64,000 nucleotides of DNA. Origin: an uncultured OM43 clade bacterium. Its GTDB lineage: Bacteria; Pseudomonadota; Gammaproteobacteria; Burkholderiales; Methylophilaceae. The stretch covers positions 1-64,000 of the forward strand of contig CACEEB010000002.1 of the NCBI GenBank assembly GCA_902558495.1, written 5' to 3'. Positions 21,903 to 31,819 of this stretch are shown here, in pieces (the stretch's first letter is position 1; every line of letters starts with the position of its first letter). The translations under genes and the position numbers were made by a program. The notes beneath the pieces are model-generated. The model searched no databases. It saw nothing but the letters and a program-made list of their open reading frames with translations, and had not been told where the DNA came from.

Positions 21903-22646
21903 CTATGAAAACTTTCTTCCTCCATCAATGCTGAGAGTCTGCCCTGTAACATACGGAGCATGAAGTAGGAGAAATTCTATAGCTTTACAAATATCTTTTG
22001 GACTTCCGGTTCTTTTTAAAAGTGTTTGCGAAATTACTTTGTTTCTATAATCATCATCAAATTCTAGGTTAGATTCGGGCCATAAAATTGCACCAGGTGC
22101 GACAGCATTTACCCTAATTTCGGGACTAAGTTCTTTTGCAAGCGATTCAGTAAGAGTGGCAAGGCCTGCTTTAGCTATAGAATATATTATGTAATTTTTT
22201 TTAGGATTGTGAATTTGAGCATCGGTTATGTTAATAATGGATCCCTTTGTTTTCTTTAGAGACTTAGCTGCATGATGGCTTAACAATAGCGGTGCTTTAA
22301 GATTGGTTCCAATAAGATCATCCCAACTTGATTCATTTACTGAATCAATAGGGGTAGCGTAATAAGTAGAGGCATTATTAATTAAGAAATCTAATTGCCC
22401 AAAAATATTTATTACCTCTTTTATTAAATAGCTGAAAGATTCTTGATCTAATAGATCAGCTTGAACAGTTGCAGCAGAATCGGCTCTTAAATTATTAAGT
22501 TCAGCTACAAGTTTTTTAGCATCTATTGAAGATTGATTATGGTGAATCATTACGTCAACTCCACAATGATGAAGGTGTCGTGCAATTGAGGCACCAATTC
22601 TTTTTGCCCCACCAGTAATTAATGCAATACGTTTTGTTTTTTTCAT
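21903..22646 (-). CDS. SDR-family oxidoreductase, pteridine reductase-like
   Basis: ALITGGAKRIGASIARHLHHCG, NNAST, YSIAKAGLATLTESLAKEL. Confidence 0.85.
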   Translation of the reverse strand: MKKTKRIALITGGAKRIGASIARHLHHCGVDVMIHHNQSSIDAKKLVAELNNLRADSAATVQADLLDQESFSYLIKEVINIFGQLDFLINNASTYYATPIDSVNESSWDDLIGTNLKAPLLLSHHAAKSLKKTKGSIINITDAQIHNPKKNYIIYSIAKAGLATLTESLAKELSPEIRVNAVAPGAILWPESNLEFDDDYRNKVISQTLLKRTGSPKDICKAIEFLLLHAPYVTGQTLSIDGGRKFS

Positions 22647-22718
22647 ATGGAAGTTTTTGTTATTTTAGATATTATAATCTAACCTATTTGTAAACATTTA
22701 GATAACTTCCAATAAAAA

Positions 22719-23408
22719 TTGATTGAAAATAAGAAAAATAATTTAAGACCTATACGAAGCTATGTTTTGCGCCAAGGACGATTAACTAAACATCAAGCAG
22801 AGGCTATTAAGAAATTTAGCGATGAATTGATCATACCTAAATCAGAAAAAATAATAGAACAAGAATCAATTTTTTCAATTTCTAATCGCAAGATAATTCT
22901 AGAGGTAGGTTTTGGTATGGGTGATACAACAGCTGAAATAGCAATGAATGCTCCTCAAAATAATTATATTGGAATTGAAGTACACTCTCCAGGGGTTGGA
23001 AATCTTATAAATAAAATAAAAGAACATGAAATATCAAACTTGAAAATCATTCAACATGATGCAGTTGAAGTTATTGAAAAAATGATTGCAAATAGTAGCT
23101 TGGATGGAGTACATATCTTTTTTCCAGATCCTTGGCATAAAAAAAGACATAATAAAAGACGGCTTATAAAAGCAGATTTTCTTAATAAATTAGCTTTAAA
23201 ATTAAAAGAAAAAGCATATATTCATATAGCTACAGATTGGGAGGACTATGCTGATTGGATACTAGATGAAAGTAGGCAATGTGAGAATCTGAGTCTCAAA
23301 GGAAATAAATTTCATAATAAACCAGATTACAGGCCTTATACAAAGTATGAAAAAAGAGGGGTGAATTTAGGCCACAAGGTTTGGGATATTATTTTTTTAA
23401 AGTGTTAA
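22719..23408 (+). CDS. trmB: tRNA (guanine-N7-)-methyltransferase
   Basis: LEVGFGMGDTTAEIA, IHIFFPDPWHKKRHNKRRL. Confidence 0.96.
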   Translation: MIENKKNNLRPIRSYVLRQGRLTKHQAEAIKKFSDELIIPKSEKIIEQESIFSISNRKIILEVGFGMGDTTAEIAMNAPQNNYIGIEVHSPGVGNLINKIKEHEISNLKIIQHDAVEVIEKMIANSSLDGVHIFFPDPWHKKRHNKRRLIKADFLNKLALKLKEKAYIHIATDWEDYADWILDESRQCENLSLKGNKFHNKPDYRPYTKYEKRGVNLGHKVWDIIFLKC

Positions 23409-24005
23409 CCAATTTTGGATGACTTTATTTACCTCTTCAACACCAGTTCTTTTTAAACTAGAAAATAATTGAATTGAACAAGGCGTTTGATAAAAATCAG
23501 CCCATTTTTCTTTAACAATCTTTTCTGTCTTAAACAATGCTTGATGAGATTTATCTCGAGAGAGCTTATCGCTTTTTGTAAGTAAAATATGAATAGGTTT
23601 TTGTCGTGGAGCAAACCAATCGAGCATTCTTGTATCAAGCTCAGTTAAGGGGCGTCTAATATCCATGACAATTATAAGCCCGACTAAAGACTGACGATCT
23701 TGGAGATATGCTGGAAGGATTGTTTGCCAATGCTTACGCATCGAAGATGGGACTTTTGCATAACCATAGCCTGGAAGGTCAACCAAAGCTTTATCCTCTC
23801 CAATAGTAAAATAATTAATAAGCTGAGTCCGCCCTGGTTGTTTACTTACATAAGCCAATCTGTTTTGATTGCTTATTGTATTAATTGAGCTTGATTTTCC
23901 CGCATTTGAACGGCCAGCAAATGCGATCTCACGACCTGTATCCTCAGGTAACTCATTAAAATTATTTACTGAAATAGTAAATTTGGCATTTTGTAAAAAA
24001 GACAT
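23397..24005 (-). CDS. engB: Ribosome biogenesis GTP-binding protein EngB (YihA/YsxC)
   Basis: GRSNAGKSSSINTI G1, DLPGYGYAKVP G3, LTKSDKL G4. Confidence 0.97.
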   Translation of the reverse strand: MSFLQNAKFTISVNNFNELPEDTGREIAFAGRSNAGKSSSINTISNQNRLAYVSKQPGRTQLINYFTIGEDKALVDLPGYGYAKVPSSMRKHWQTILPAYLQDRQSLVGLIIVMDIRRPLTELDTRMLDWFAPRQKPIHILLTKSDKLSRDKSHQALFKTEKIVKEKWADFYQTPCSIQLFSSLKRTGVEEVNKVIQNWLTL

Positions 24006-24093
24006 TTTTTTTCCTAATTACTTAAGCGTTAATGCTATCACGTTGAACTTAATTTAGTTAGAATGTCACAATTGTTAATAGGATGGATAAAGT

Positions 24094-24714
24094 ATGAATT
24101 TAGCATTATCTTTATTTGGTGTATCTTTGATGTTTGTTGCGCATTTCTTGGGTGCCGAACCTCTTTCATCGAAAGATTTGCAATCTGCAAAAAAAATAAT
24201 TAATAATTTATGTATCGCATGCCATGGCGCAGATGGCAACAGTGCGAGTTCAGTCAATCCTAAATTAGCTGGACAGCATGCAGCTTATATTACAAAACAG
24301 CTCATGAATTTTAAAAGTGGTAAAAGAGATAATGCAGTAATGGCTGGCATGGTCACTTCTTTAACAGAACAAGATATGATTAATTTAGGAATATACTTTT
24401 CTAATCAGAAAATTACCTTATCAATGGCCAAAGAGAATGGAATAGATTCTCTTGGGGAAAAAATATTTCGCGCTGGATTATCCAAAAAAGGTATTCCAGC
24501 CTGCGCGAGTTGTCATGGCCCAGCTGGGCATGGTATTCCAGATACATACCCTAGACTCAATGCTCAACATAGTGAATATACTGTTTCCCAGCTTAATCTT
24601 TTTCGTGTTGGGAAAAGAGCAAATGATTCTGCGAAGGTAATGAGAACAATTGCACAAAAATTAACCGAAGAAGAAATGCAAGCTGTTGCTGATTATATCC
24701 AGGGGTTAAGATAA
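24094..24714 (+). CDS. Diheme cytochrome c4-like protein
   Basis: Two CxxCH motifs (CIACHG, CASCHG) in duplicated domains, signal peptide. Confidence 0.92.
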   Translation: MNLALSLFGVSLMFVAHFLGAEPLSSKDLQSAKKIINNLCIACHGADGNSASSVNPKLAGQHAAYITKQLMNFKSGKRDNAVMAGMVTSLTEQDMINLGIYFSNQKITLSMAKENGIDSLGEKIFRAGLSKKGIPACASCHGPAGHGIPDTYPRLNAQHSEYTVSQLNLFRVGKRANDSAKVMRTIAQKLTEEEMQAVADYIQGLR

Positions 24715-24801
24715 TTTTTTATCTAGTAACTATTTGCAACTTCACAATCTATTATTAGTCATAATTTTCCTTTTATTAAAGACTCCAATTAAATTAAACA
24801 T

Positions 24802-26751
24802 TTGAATAACTTAACCAAAAAAATAATGACATTCTCGCAGCTTATGAGCTCAATGAGATTTGCTATATCTATGCTATCTATTGTAGGTATAGCTTCCATT
24901 ATTGGAACTGTTTTAAAACAGAACCAGTCATACGAATCTTATATTATTAAATTTGGACAATTTTGGTTTGAATTTTTTGAAACATTGAATTTATACAATG
25001 TATATCAAGCATCATGGTTCCTTCTTATTCTCTTATTCTTAGTTTCCTCAACCAGCTTGTGTGTATATAGAAACTCTCCGAGAATTCTAAAGGAATTTAA
25101 ACTTTTCCAAGATAATGTTAAAGAAAAATCCTTGAGATCATATAAATATTCTTTTGAAATTCCATTTAGTGATTTTAAGAAAAAAGACCTAGTCAATCTT
25201 TTAAATCAGCATCAATTTAAAACTAAGGAAAAGTTAATAGATAATGGTGATGAATTAATAATTGCAAAGAAAGGAGACTACCAAAAGTTAGGTTATATTT
25301 TTACCCATTTAGCGATAATAATAATAAGCGTTGGAGGTTTGATGGATGGTAATTTGATCTTCAAGTTTCAAGAATCTATTGGCTCAAAACAAATTGAATT
25401 TCTGGATAAACCAATTTCAGAAATATCAAAAAAAAGCTGGTTGGATACTTCAAATTTCTCTTTTAGAGCGAATATGCTTTTAGTTGAAGGTGAAAGTCAG
25501 GGGGTCGGAGTTATTCCTGTAAAAGATGGCTATATGATTCAAGACCTACCTTTTACTGTTTCACTTAAAGATTTTAATATTGAGCACTATTCGTCCGGAC
25601 AACCGAAATCCTTTGAGAGTGATTTAATGATTAAAAGTAAGAACAATGGTGAGGTTATACAACAAAAAATAAGTGTAAATAAACCTTTGTATTACGATGG
25701 GGTAACTATTTATCAGTCAGATTTTCAAGATGGTGGTTCCAAACTCAATTTAGCACTGTATGACATGTATGGCAATTCAAAACCGATACCAATGAAAGCA
25801 GAGATTTTTAAACATAATGAATTGATTGTTGATAATCAAAAAATGAATTTTGAATTTGAAGATTTCAGATTATTTAATATTTTAGATGTTCAAGAAAATG
25901 GTGATATGAAACCGAAAAATGTCGGACCTAATTATAGATATAAAATTAGAAACGATTCAGGACAGGCTCGTGAATATGAAACTTATCAATATCCCTTATT
26001 CCTGGATGAAAGATACTTCTTTATGAGTGGAATGCGTAACACCCCTCAAGAAGATTTTAAGTTTTTAAGAATCCCGGCCGATGCTGATCGAACACTTGAT
26101 GGATTTATGATTTTTAAAGATCTGATGATTGATCCGAAACAAGTCAATTTAGCTATCAAAAGCATTTCAGAAGAAAATACGGTAGATCTTAGCCAAAATA
26201 AAAATGAAGTTACTAAAGGTTTCTTTGCTATATGGCAAAGTTTCATTACTGGGGGTTATAATAATATTGCTTCCAATATTGATCAGAATGTTCCTTTACA
26301 AAATCAAGAACAAGTAGCCAATACCTATATCAAAATAATATATTTAATCGGCGATAAAATTATTTCAAATTATAAGGAAGATAATTCAGATTCCACCATA
26401 TTTAATTTTAATAATGATGGTGTATTTACGCAAGATGCTTTAAATGCATACAGTGATAGCTTCTTTTACGGAAGTAATTTTTGGGTTGAATTAAAAGACT
26501 TCGAACAAGTCCAAGCAAGTGGATTACAACTTACAAAATCCCCAGGTCAATTTTGGGTCTATCTTGGATCTATTATGCTCGTTATAGGAATATTTTGTAT
26601 GTTGTATATTCAGGAAATCAGGCTATGGATTATGAAGAAAAGTGATTCTAAAAATTTAATTTTGGCCTTTGCAAGCAATAGGGATCAAATAGATTTTGAA
26701 AAGTTTGTTCATAAAACAAAAGATGAAATTAAAGACTTTTACTCTAAATAA
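24802..26751 (+). CDS. resB: Cytochrome c biogenesis protein ResB/Ccs1 (System II), TTG start
   Basis: 649 aa; N-terminal TM helices, large periplasmic domain, C-terminal TM helix; next to ccsA. Confidence 0.92.
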   Translation: MNNLTKKIMTFSQLMSSMRFAISMLSIVGIASIIGTVLKQNQSYESYIIKFGQFWFEFFETLNLYNVYQASWFLLILLFLVSSTSLCVYRNSPRILKEFKLFQDNVKEKSLRSYKYSFEIPFSDFKKKDLVNLLNQHQFKTKEKLIDNGDELIIAKKGDYQKLGYIFTHLAIIIISVGGLMDGNLIFKFQESIGSKQIEFLDKPISEISKKSWLDTSNFSFRANMLLVEGESQGVGVIPVKDGYMIQDLPFTVSLKDFNIEHYSSGQPKSFESDLMIKSKNNGEVIQQKISVNKPLYYDGVTIYQSDFQDGGSKLNLALYDMYGNSKPIPMKAEIFKHNELIVDNQKMNFEFEDFRLFNILDVQENGDMKPKNVGPNYRYKIRNDSGQAREYETYQYPLFLDERYFFMSGMRNTPQEDFKFLRIPADADRTLDGFMIFKDLMIDPKQVNLAIKSISEENTVDLSQNKNEVTKGFFAIWQSFITGGYNNIASNIDQNVPLQNQEQVANTYIKIIYLIGDKIISNYKEDNSDSTIFNFNNDGVFTQDALNAYSDSFFYGSNFWVELKDFEQVQASGLQLTKSPGQFWVYLGSIMLVIGIFCMLYIQEIRLWIMKKSDSKNLILAFASNRDQIDFEKFVHKTKDEIKDFYSK

Positions 26752-26760
26752 GGTACTTTC

Positions 26761-27864
26761 ATGAAAGTAAATTTTTACAATTATATATTTACAGCACTTC
26801 TTTCATTACTAGGTGTAGTTGCTCTAACCAATTTCCTTAATTATATGGATAAATATGAAGTTACTATTTTGATTGCTTCTGTCATAGGATTTTCCTTTTT
26901 GGGGATGAAATGGAATAAATTTAAACATTTTTTTCTAGTTTCTTTCGCATTAGCTTTCTTAAGTATTTATTTGTATCAAGGTGATATTAGTCAAGCTAAC
27001 TCAAACTTTATCTTAAAGTATTTTTTATCAAGTCAATCCTCAATAATGTGGATGAGTGCACTTTTTCCTTTGGGCCTTATAATTTATTGGTTTTATATGT
27101 TTGTTAAACAAGAATTTTACGGAAATTTTGCCTCCTTTTTGATTTGGGCTGCAGCAACATTTGCCACCTCAGGTTTATTGGTGAGATGGTTTGAGTCATA
27201 TTTAATAAGCATAGATATAGGACATATTCCAATAAGTAATCTGTATGAAGTATTTGTTTTATTTTGTTTAATATCGGCTTTAATCTACTTATATTATGAA
27301 GAAAAATTAAATACTAAAAAACTTGGTTCTTTTGTGATGATTATTATCAACGTCGCCGTAGCTTTTTTATTATGGTACACATTTACTAGAGGGGCCGATG
27401 AAATACAACCGCTTGTTCCAGCACTCCAATCTTATTGGATGAAAATTCACGTCCCTGCGAATTTTATTGGCTATGGAGCATTTGCTATTGCTGCAATGGT
27501 CTCGGTCGCATATCTTTTAGCTGATAGTAAATTCTGGCAAAAATATATTCCTGCAAAAGAAATATTAGATGATATGACTTATAAACTCATTGCTATTGGA
27601 TTCATTTTCTTCACTATTGCCACTATTTTGGGAGCTGTATGGGCAGCCGAAGCTTGGGGAGGATATTGGTCATGGGACCCAAAAGAAACATGGGCATTAA
27701 TTGTATGGTTAAATTATGCAGCTTGGCTCCATTTGAGATTAATCAAAGGGCTTAGGGGAAATATTCTTGCCTGGTGGTCTATTGCAGGACTTTTAATCAC
27801 CACATTCTGCTTTTTAGGAGTTAATCTATTTTTATCTGGTTTACATTCATATGGAGAGCTTTGA
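26761..27864 (+). CDS. ccsA: Cytochrome c biogenesis protein CcsA/CcsB
   Basis: WGGYWSWDPKETWALIVWLNYAAWLH WWD-type heme-handling motif. Confidence 0.96.
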   Translation: MKVNFYNYIFTALLSLLGVVALTNFLNYMDKYEVTILIASVIGFSFLGMKWNKFKHFFLVSFALAFLSIYLYQGDISQANSNFILKYFLSSQSSIMWMSALFPLGLIIYWFYMFVKQEFYGNFASFLIWAAATFATSGLLVRWFESYLISIDIGHIPISNLYEVFVLFCLISALIYLYYEEKLNTKKLGSFVMIIINVAVAFLLWYTFTRGADEIQPLVPALQSYWMKIHVPANFIGYGAFAIAAMVSVAYLLADSKFWQKYIPAKEILDDMTYKLIAIGFIFFTIATILGAVWAAEAWGGYWSWDPKETWALIVWLNYAAWLHLRLIKGLRGNILAWWSIAGLLITTFCFLGVNLFLSGLHSYGEL

Positions 27865-27879
27865 TAATTTAAATTATCA
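27862..27879. repeat. 18-bp perfect palindrome starting at the ccsA stop codon
   Basis: TGATAATTTAAATTATCA read directly. Confidence 0.85.
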
Positions 27880-27919
27880 GTTAAAATAACTCAAATACTC
27901 ACCAGATTTAAAGAGCAAA

Positions 27920-28711
27920 ATGGATGAATTAATAACTATAGATGATTTGAGCTTTGGTTATGGGAGCTCCTCCTTGCATAAAAATATTAATATGAAGTTT
28001 AGCCGTGGAAAAGTATCTGCGATAATGGGCGGAAGTGGATGCGGTAAAACAACCATATTAAAATTAATTGCTGGTCAATTAATTCCAAAATCTGGAAAAG
28101 TAATTGTTGATGGGCAAATTGTCCACGAGCAAGATAGAGACGGTATATATAATGTTCGAAGAAAAATGGGGATGTTATTTCAGCATGGAGCATTGTTTAC
28201 CGATCTTTCTGTATACGAAAATGTCGCATTTCCAATGAGAGAACATACCAATCTTCCAGAAAATATTATTAAGGATTTGGTACTGCTTAAATTAAATGCT
28301 GTTGGTTTGAGGGGTGCACAAAAAAAAATGCCTTCAGAACTTTCAGGCGGAATGGCTCGTAGGGTCGCTCTTGCAAGAGCTATTGCCCTCGATCCTGATA
28401 TCATCATGTACGACGAACCGTTCGCTGGATTAGATCCAATCTCTATGGCAGTTATTTGTGATCTTATAAGATCCCTCAATGACGCATTGGGAGCCACATC
28501 AATTATTGTGACGCATGACGTAGCAGAAACTTTTTCGTTTGCAGATTATATTTATTTCCTTGCTGATGGAAAAATTGCTGCAGAGGGAACTCCAAAACAA
28601 TTACTTGCATCGAGACTACCATTCGTAAGACAATTCATTCATTCTGAAAAGGATGGCCCAGTTCCATTTCATGTGGAAGCACCTTCATACAAAGTTGATC
28701 TTCAATTATGA
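27920..28711 (+). CDS. mlaF: Phospholipid-transport ABC ATPase MlaF
   Basis: Walker A GGSGCGKTT, signature LSGGMARRVALARAIALDPDIIMYDEPFAGLDP. Confidence 0.95.
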   Translation: MDELITIDDLSFGYGSSSLHKNINMKFSRGKVSAIMGGSGCGKTTILKLIAGQLIPKSGKVIVDGQIVHEQDRDGIYNVRRKMGMLFQHGALFTDLSVYENVAFPMREHTNLPENIIKDLVLLKLNAVGLRGAQKKMPSELSGGMARRVALARAIALDPDIIMYDEPFAGLDPISMAVICDLIRSLNDALGATSIIVTHDVAETFSFADYIYFLADGKIAAEGTPKQLLASRLPFVRQFIHSEKDGPVPFHVEAPSYKVDLQL

Positions 28712-29493
28712 ATAAGATCTTAAATTTTATAGAAGGTATTGGCTCAACGTTCAGAAAAAAAATGGCAAGATTGGGAGCAGGAACCCGTTTATTTTTTTTG
28801 GTGCTAATTTATTCTGGAGATAGCTTTAAAAGAATTCATCTCACAATTCGAGAAATATATTTTACGGGGGTATTATCTCTAATAATTATTGTGGTATCTG
28901 CATTTTTTGTCGGCATGGTATTGGGCTTGCAAGGATATTATACGTTAGAAAAATATGGTTCATCAGAAGCCATTGGTGTGCTTGTGGCATTAGCTTTGGT
29001 AAGAGAGTTGGGACCTGTTGTAACAGCTCTGTTATTTGCAGGACGAGCTGGAACTGCTATAACAGCTGAGATTGGTTTAATGAAGGCTACAGAACAATTA
29101 TCTGCGATGGAGGTTATGGCTGTGAGCCCAGTAGCGAGGATTATTGCACCGAGGTTTTGGGCAGGAATGATAAGTATGCCAATATTAGCAACCATTTTTT
29201 CTATGGTCGGTATATTAGGAGGATACTTCATTGCAGTTTTAGTTATTGGTGTAGATGAAGGTTCTTTTTGGTCACAAATGCAGGCTAATGTTGATTTTAG
29301 TAATGACATAGTTGATGGTGCAATTAAGAGTATAGTTTTTGGATTTGCTTGTACAATAATAGCTTTATTTGAGGGCTTTGATGCACCTCCAACAGCAGAG
29401 GGAGTAAGTCGTGCTACGACACGGACAGTTGTGATTTCTTCTCTTGCTGTTCTTGGATTAGACTTTATTTTAACTTCTTTTATGTTTGTTTAA
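28708..29493 (+). CDS. mlaE: Phospholipid-transport permease MlaE
   Basis: MlaE family; ALALVRELGPVVTALLFAGRAGTAITAEIGLMKATEQLSAM. Confidence 0.95.
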   Translation: MNKILNFIEGIGSTFRKKMARLGAGTRLFFLVLIYSGDSFKRIHLTIREIYFTGVLSLIIIVVSAFFVGMVLGLQGYYTLEKYGSSEAIGVLVALALVRELGPVVTALLFAGRAGTAITAEIGLMKATEQLSAMEVMAVSPVARIIAPRFWAGMISMPILATIFSMVGILGGYFIAVLVIGVDEGSFWSQMQANVDFSNDIVDGAIKSIVFGFACTIIALFEGFDAPPTAEGVSRATTRTVVISSLAVLGLDFILTSFMFV

Positions 29494-29519
29494 TAATGAT
29501 GGAAATAGGAAAGTAAATT

Positions 29520-29981
29520 ATGGAAAGAGCTAAGTTAGATATTTGGGTGGGAATTTTTGTAATTCTGGGGATTGCTGCTATGTTTGGATTAGCAACAAAG
29601 GTTGGTAATTTAACTTCAAATTCTATTAAAGAAACCTACCAAGTTTTTGCAAACTTTGAAAATATTGGAGGTTTAAAACCTCGTGCAGCGGTTAAGGCTG
29701 CGGGAGTCGTTGTTGGTCGAGTAGATTCTATTGTTTTTGATACAGAGGCCTATCATGCAGTTGTTAAAATAAAAGTAGATACAAGATATATCTTTCCTAA
29801 AGATACATTTGCCAATATTTATACAGCAGGTTTGTTGGGAGAACAATACATTGGCCTTGAAGCTGGAGGGGATTTAGAAAATCTTGAGGATGGAGATTTA
29901 ATTACACAGACACAAGATGCAGTTGTTTTGGAAAAATTAATAAGTCAATTTTTATATAATAAGGCTGCAGAGGAAGATTAA
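29520..29981 (+). CDS. mlaD: MCE-domain phospholipid transporter MlaD
   Basis: FENIGGLKPRAAVKAAGVVVGRV MCE motif, 153 aa. Confidence 0.95.
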   Translation: MERAKLDIWVGIFVILGIAAMFGLATKVGNLTSNSIKETYQVFANFENIGGLKPRAAVKAAGVVVGRVDSIVFDTEAYHAVVKIKVDTRYIFPKDTFANIYTAGLLGEQYIGLEAGGDLENLEDGDLITQTQDAVVLEKLISQFLYNKAAEED

Positions 29982-29983
29982 AT

Positions 29984-30586
29984 ATGTATAAAAAATTACT
30001 TTATTTCATCGTAATTACCTTTTTTTCTTTAAATATCTTTGCAAATACAGGCCCTGATGAAATTGTTAGAAAAACTGCAGATGATGTCATTAAAATAATA
30101 CAGCAGGATAAAGATATTCAAGCAGGTGATAGAAATAAAATATATAAACTAGCAGAAGAAAAAATCCTACCGAACTTTGATTTTGAGAGAATAGCAAGGC
30201 TTGTTCTTGGAAAGGCTTGGAGAAAAGCTACCAAAGAGCAAAGAACACAATTTAAGTACGAATTTAAAAATCTACTACTTCGAACTTATGCGGTTGCCTT
30301 ATCAAAATATAAAAATCAAAAGATTGAATATAAACCTATGCGTATGAAATCCTCTGATAAAATTGTAACGGTTAAAACTGAAATTGTACAAAGTGGTGCA
30401 CAGCCAATTTCCGTAGATTATGCATTGGCAAAACAAGAGAAAGGTTGGTTAGTTATTGACATTATTATTGAAGGAGTAAGTTTAGTCACTAATTATCGAA
30501 GTCAATTTGCAAGTGAAATAAGAAGAAACGGTATGGATTCATTGATAAAGGCGTTGGCTAAAAAAAATGAGTCAAATGAAAAATAA
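29984..30586 (+). CDS. mlaC: Periplasmic phospholipid-binding protein MlaC
   Basis: 200 aa; signal peptide; LPNFDFERIARLVLGKAWRKATKEQRTQFKYEFKNLLLRTYA. Confidence 0.95.
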   Translation: MYKKLLYFIVITFFSLNIFANTGPDEIVRKTADDVIKIIQQDKDIQAGDRNKIYKLAEEKILPNFDFERIARLVLGKAWRKATKEQRTQFKYEFKNLLLRTYAVALSKYKNQKIEYKPMRMKSSDKIVTVKTEIVQSGAQPISVDYALAKQEKGWLVIDIIIEGVSLVTNYRSQFASEIRRNGMDSLIKALAKKNESNEK

Positions 30587-30865
30587 ATGACTTCAATTGA
30601 ATTACAAGATAAAAGATGGTTACTAAAAGGAAATATTACTTTTAAGGAAATATTACCAATTCTTGATCAAGTGAACCATTATGATTGGAAAGAATCTATA
30701 ATTTTGGATTTGTCGCAAGTCAGTGAAATTGATACGACGATAATAAGTTTTATTCTTGAACAAAAACGTCAAGCTAAAAAATTCGGTAAACAATTCAATT
30801 TAGAAAATAGCCCTGAAAGCTTAAAATCTCTCGCAAGTCTTTATGGTATTGAGAACCTAATTTAA
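30587..30865 (+). CDS. mlaB: STAS-domain protein MlaB
   Basis: 92 aa STAS-like (ILDLSQVSEIDTTIISFILEQKRQAKK) directly after mlaC. Confidence 0.85.
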   Translation: MTSIELQDKRWLLKGNITFKEILPILDQVNHYDWKESIILDLSQVSEIDTTIISFILEQKRQAKKFGKQFNLENSPESLKSLASLYGIENLI

Positions 30866-30903
30866 AACTTAAACAAACTATTTAACTCTTCATTATTACA
30901 AAT

Positions 30904-31818
30904 ATGAAAACTGCTATTTCGTACAAAAATGTTAAAAAATTCTATGGTGATCTGAAGGCTGTTAACGGAATCACGCTTAATATTAAAGAAGGGGAATTTT
31001 TTGGACTTTTAGGCCCTAATGGGGCTGGAAAATCAACTTTGATAAATATGTTAGCTGGTTTAGCAAAGCCTTCGACTGGAAAAATTTCAGTAATGGGATA
31101 TGACGTTCAAAATAACTATCAGGAAGCGCGGCACTCAGTAGGGATAGTCCCTCAAGAATTAGTGTTTGATCCGTTTTTTAATGTCAGAGAAATGTTACGT
31201 TTCCAGGCAGGATATTTCGGAAAAGGTAAAGAAAACGATGTTTGGGTTGATGAAGTAATTGAACGACTTGATTTGACTGACAAGGCATCAACAAATATGC
31301 GAAAGCTTTCAGGCGGAATGAAAAGAAGAGCTTTAATTGCCCAAGCACTCGTTCATAAGCCACCTGTTATTGTTTTAGATGAGCCAACTGCTGGTGTAGA
31401 TGTTGAATTAAGACAAAAACTATGGGAGTTTATTAAAGATCTTAATAACGATGGGCACACTATTGTGTTAACAACTCATTATCTTGAGGAGGCACAAGAG
31501 TTGTGTAATTCAGTAGCAATGTTAAGAGCAGGAAAGGTTGTTGCTATGGATACCACCAAAAATCTATTAAGAAAATTTGCCACTAAAAACTTAAAGTTAA
31601 AACTTAATTTTAAGGGGGAGGAGAAATTACCTCAAAAAATAGATCATATACCCCATCAAATCGTAGAGGATGCTTTTATATTTCAGTTAAAAAGAATAAC
31701 AGATATTACTGAAATAACTGAGGCACTTAAAGAATCAAGGGTAGAGATTGCTGATATTCAAACTGTTGATTCTGATTTGGAAGACGTATTTTTAAAATTA
31801 ACTAATTCAAATAAATAA
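30904..31818 (+). CDS. ABC transporter ATP-binding protein, YadG-like
   Basis: GPNGAGKSTLINMLAGL, LSGGMKRRALIAQALVHKPPVIVLDEPTAGVD. Confidence 0.92.
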   Translation: MKTAISYKNVKKFYGDLKAVNGITLNIKEGEFFGLLGPNGAGKSTLINMLAGLAKPSTGKISVMGYDVQNNYQEARHSVGIVPQELVFDPFFNVREMLRFQAGYFGKGKENDVWVDEVIERLDLTDKASTNMRKLSGGMKRRALIAQALVHKPPVIVLDEPTAGVDVELRQKLWEFIKDLNNDGHTIVLTTHYLEEAQELCNSVAMLRAGKVVAMDTTKNLLRKFATKNLKLKLNFKGEEKLPQKIDHIPHQIVEDAFIFQLKRITDITEITEALKESRVEIADIQTVDSDLEDVFLKLTNSNK

Positions 31819-31819
31819 T

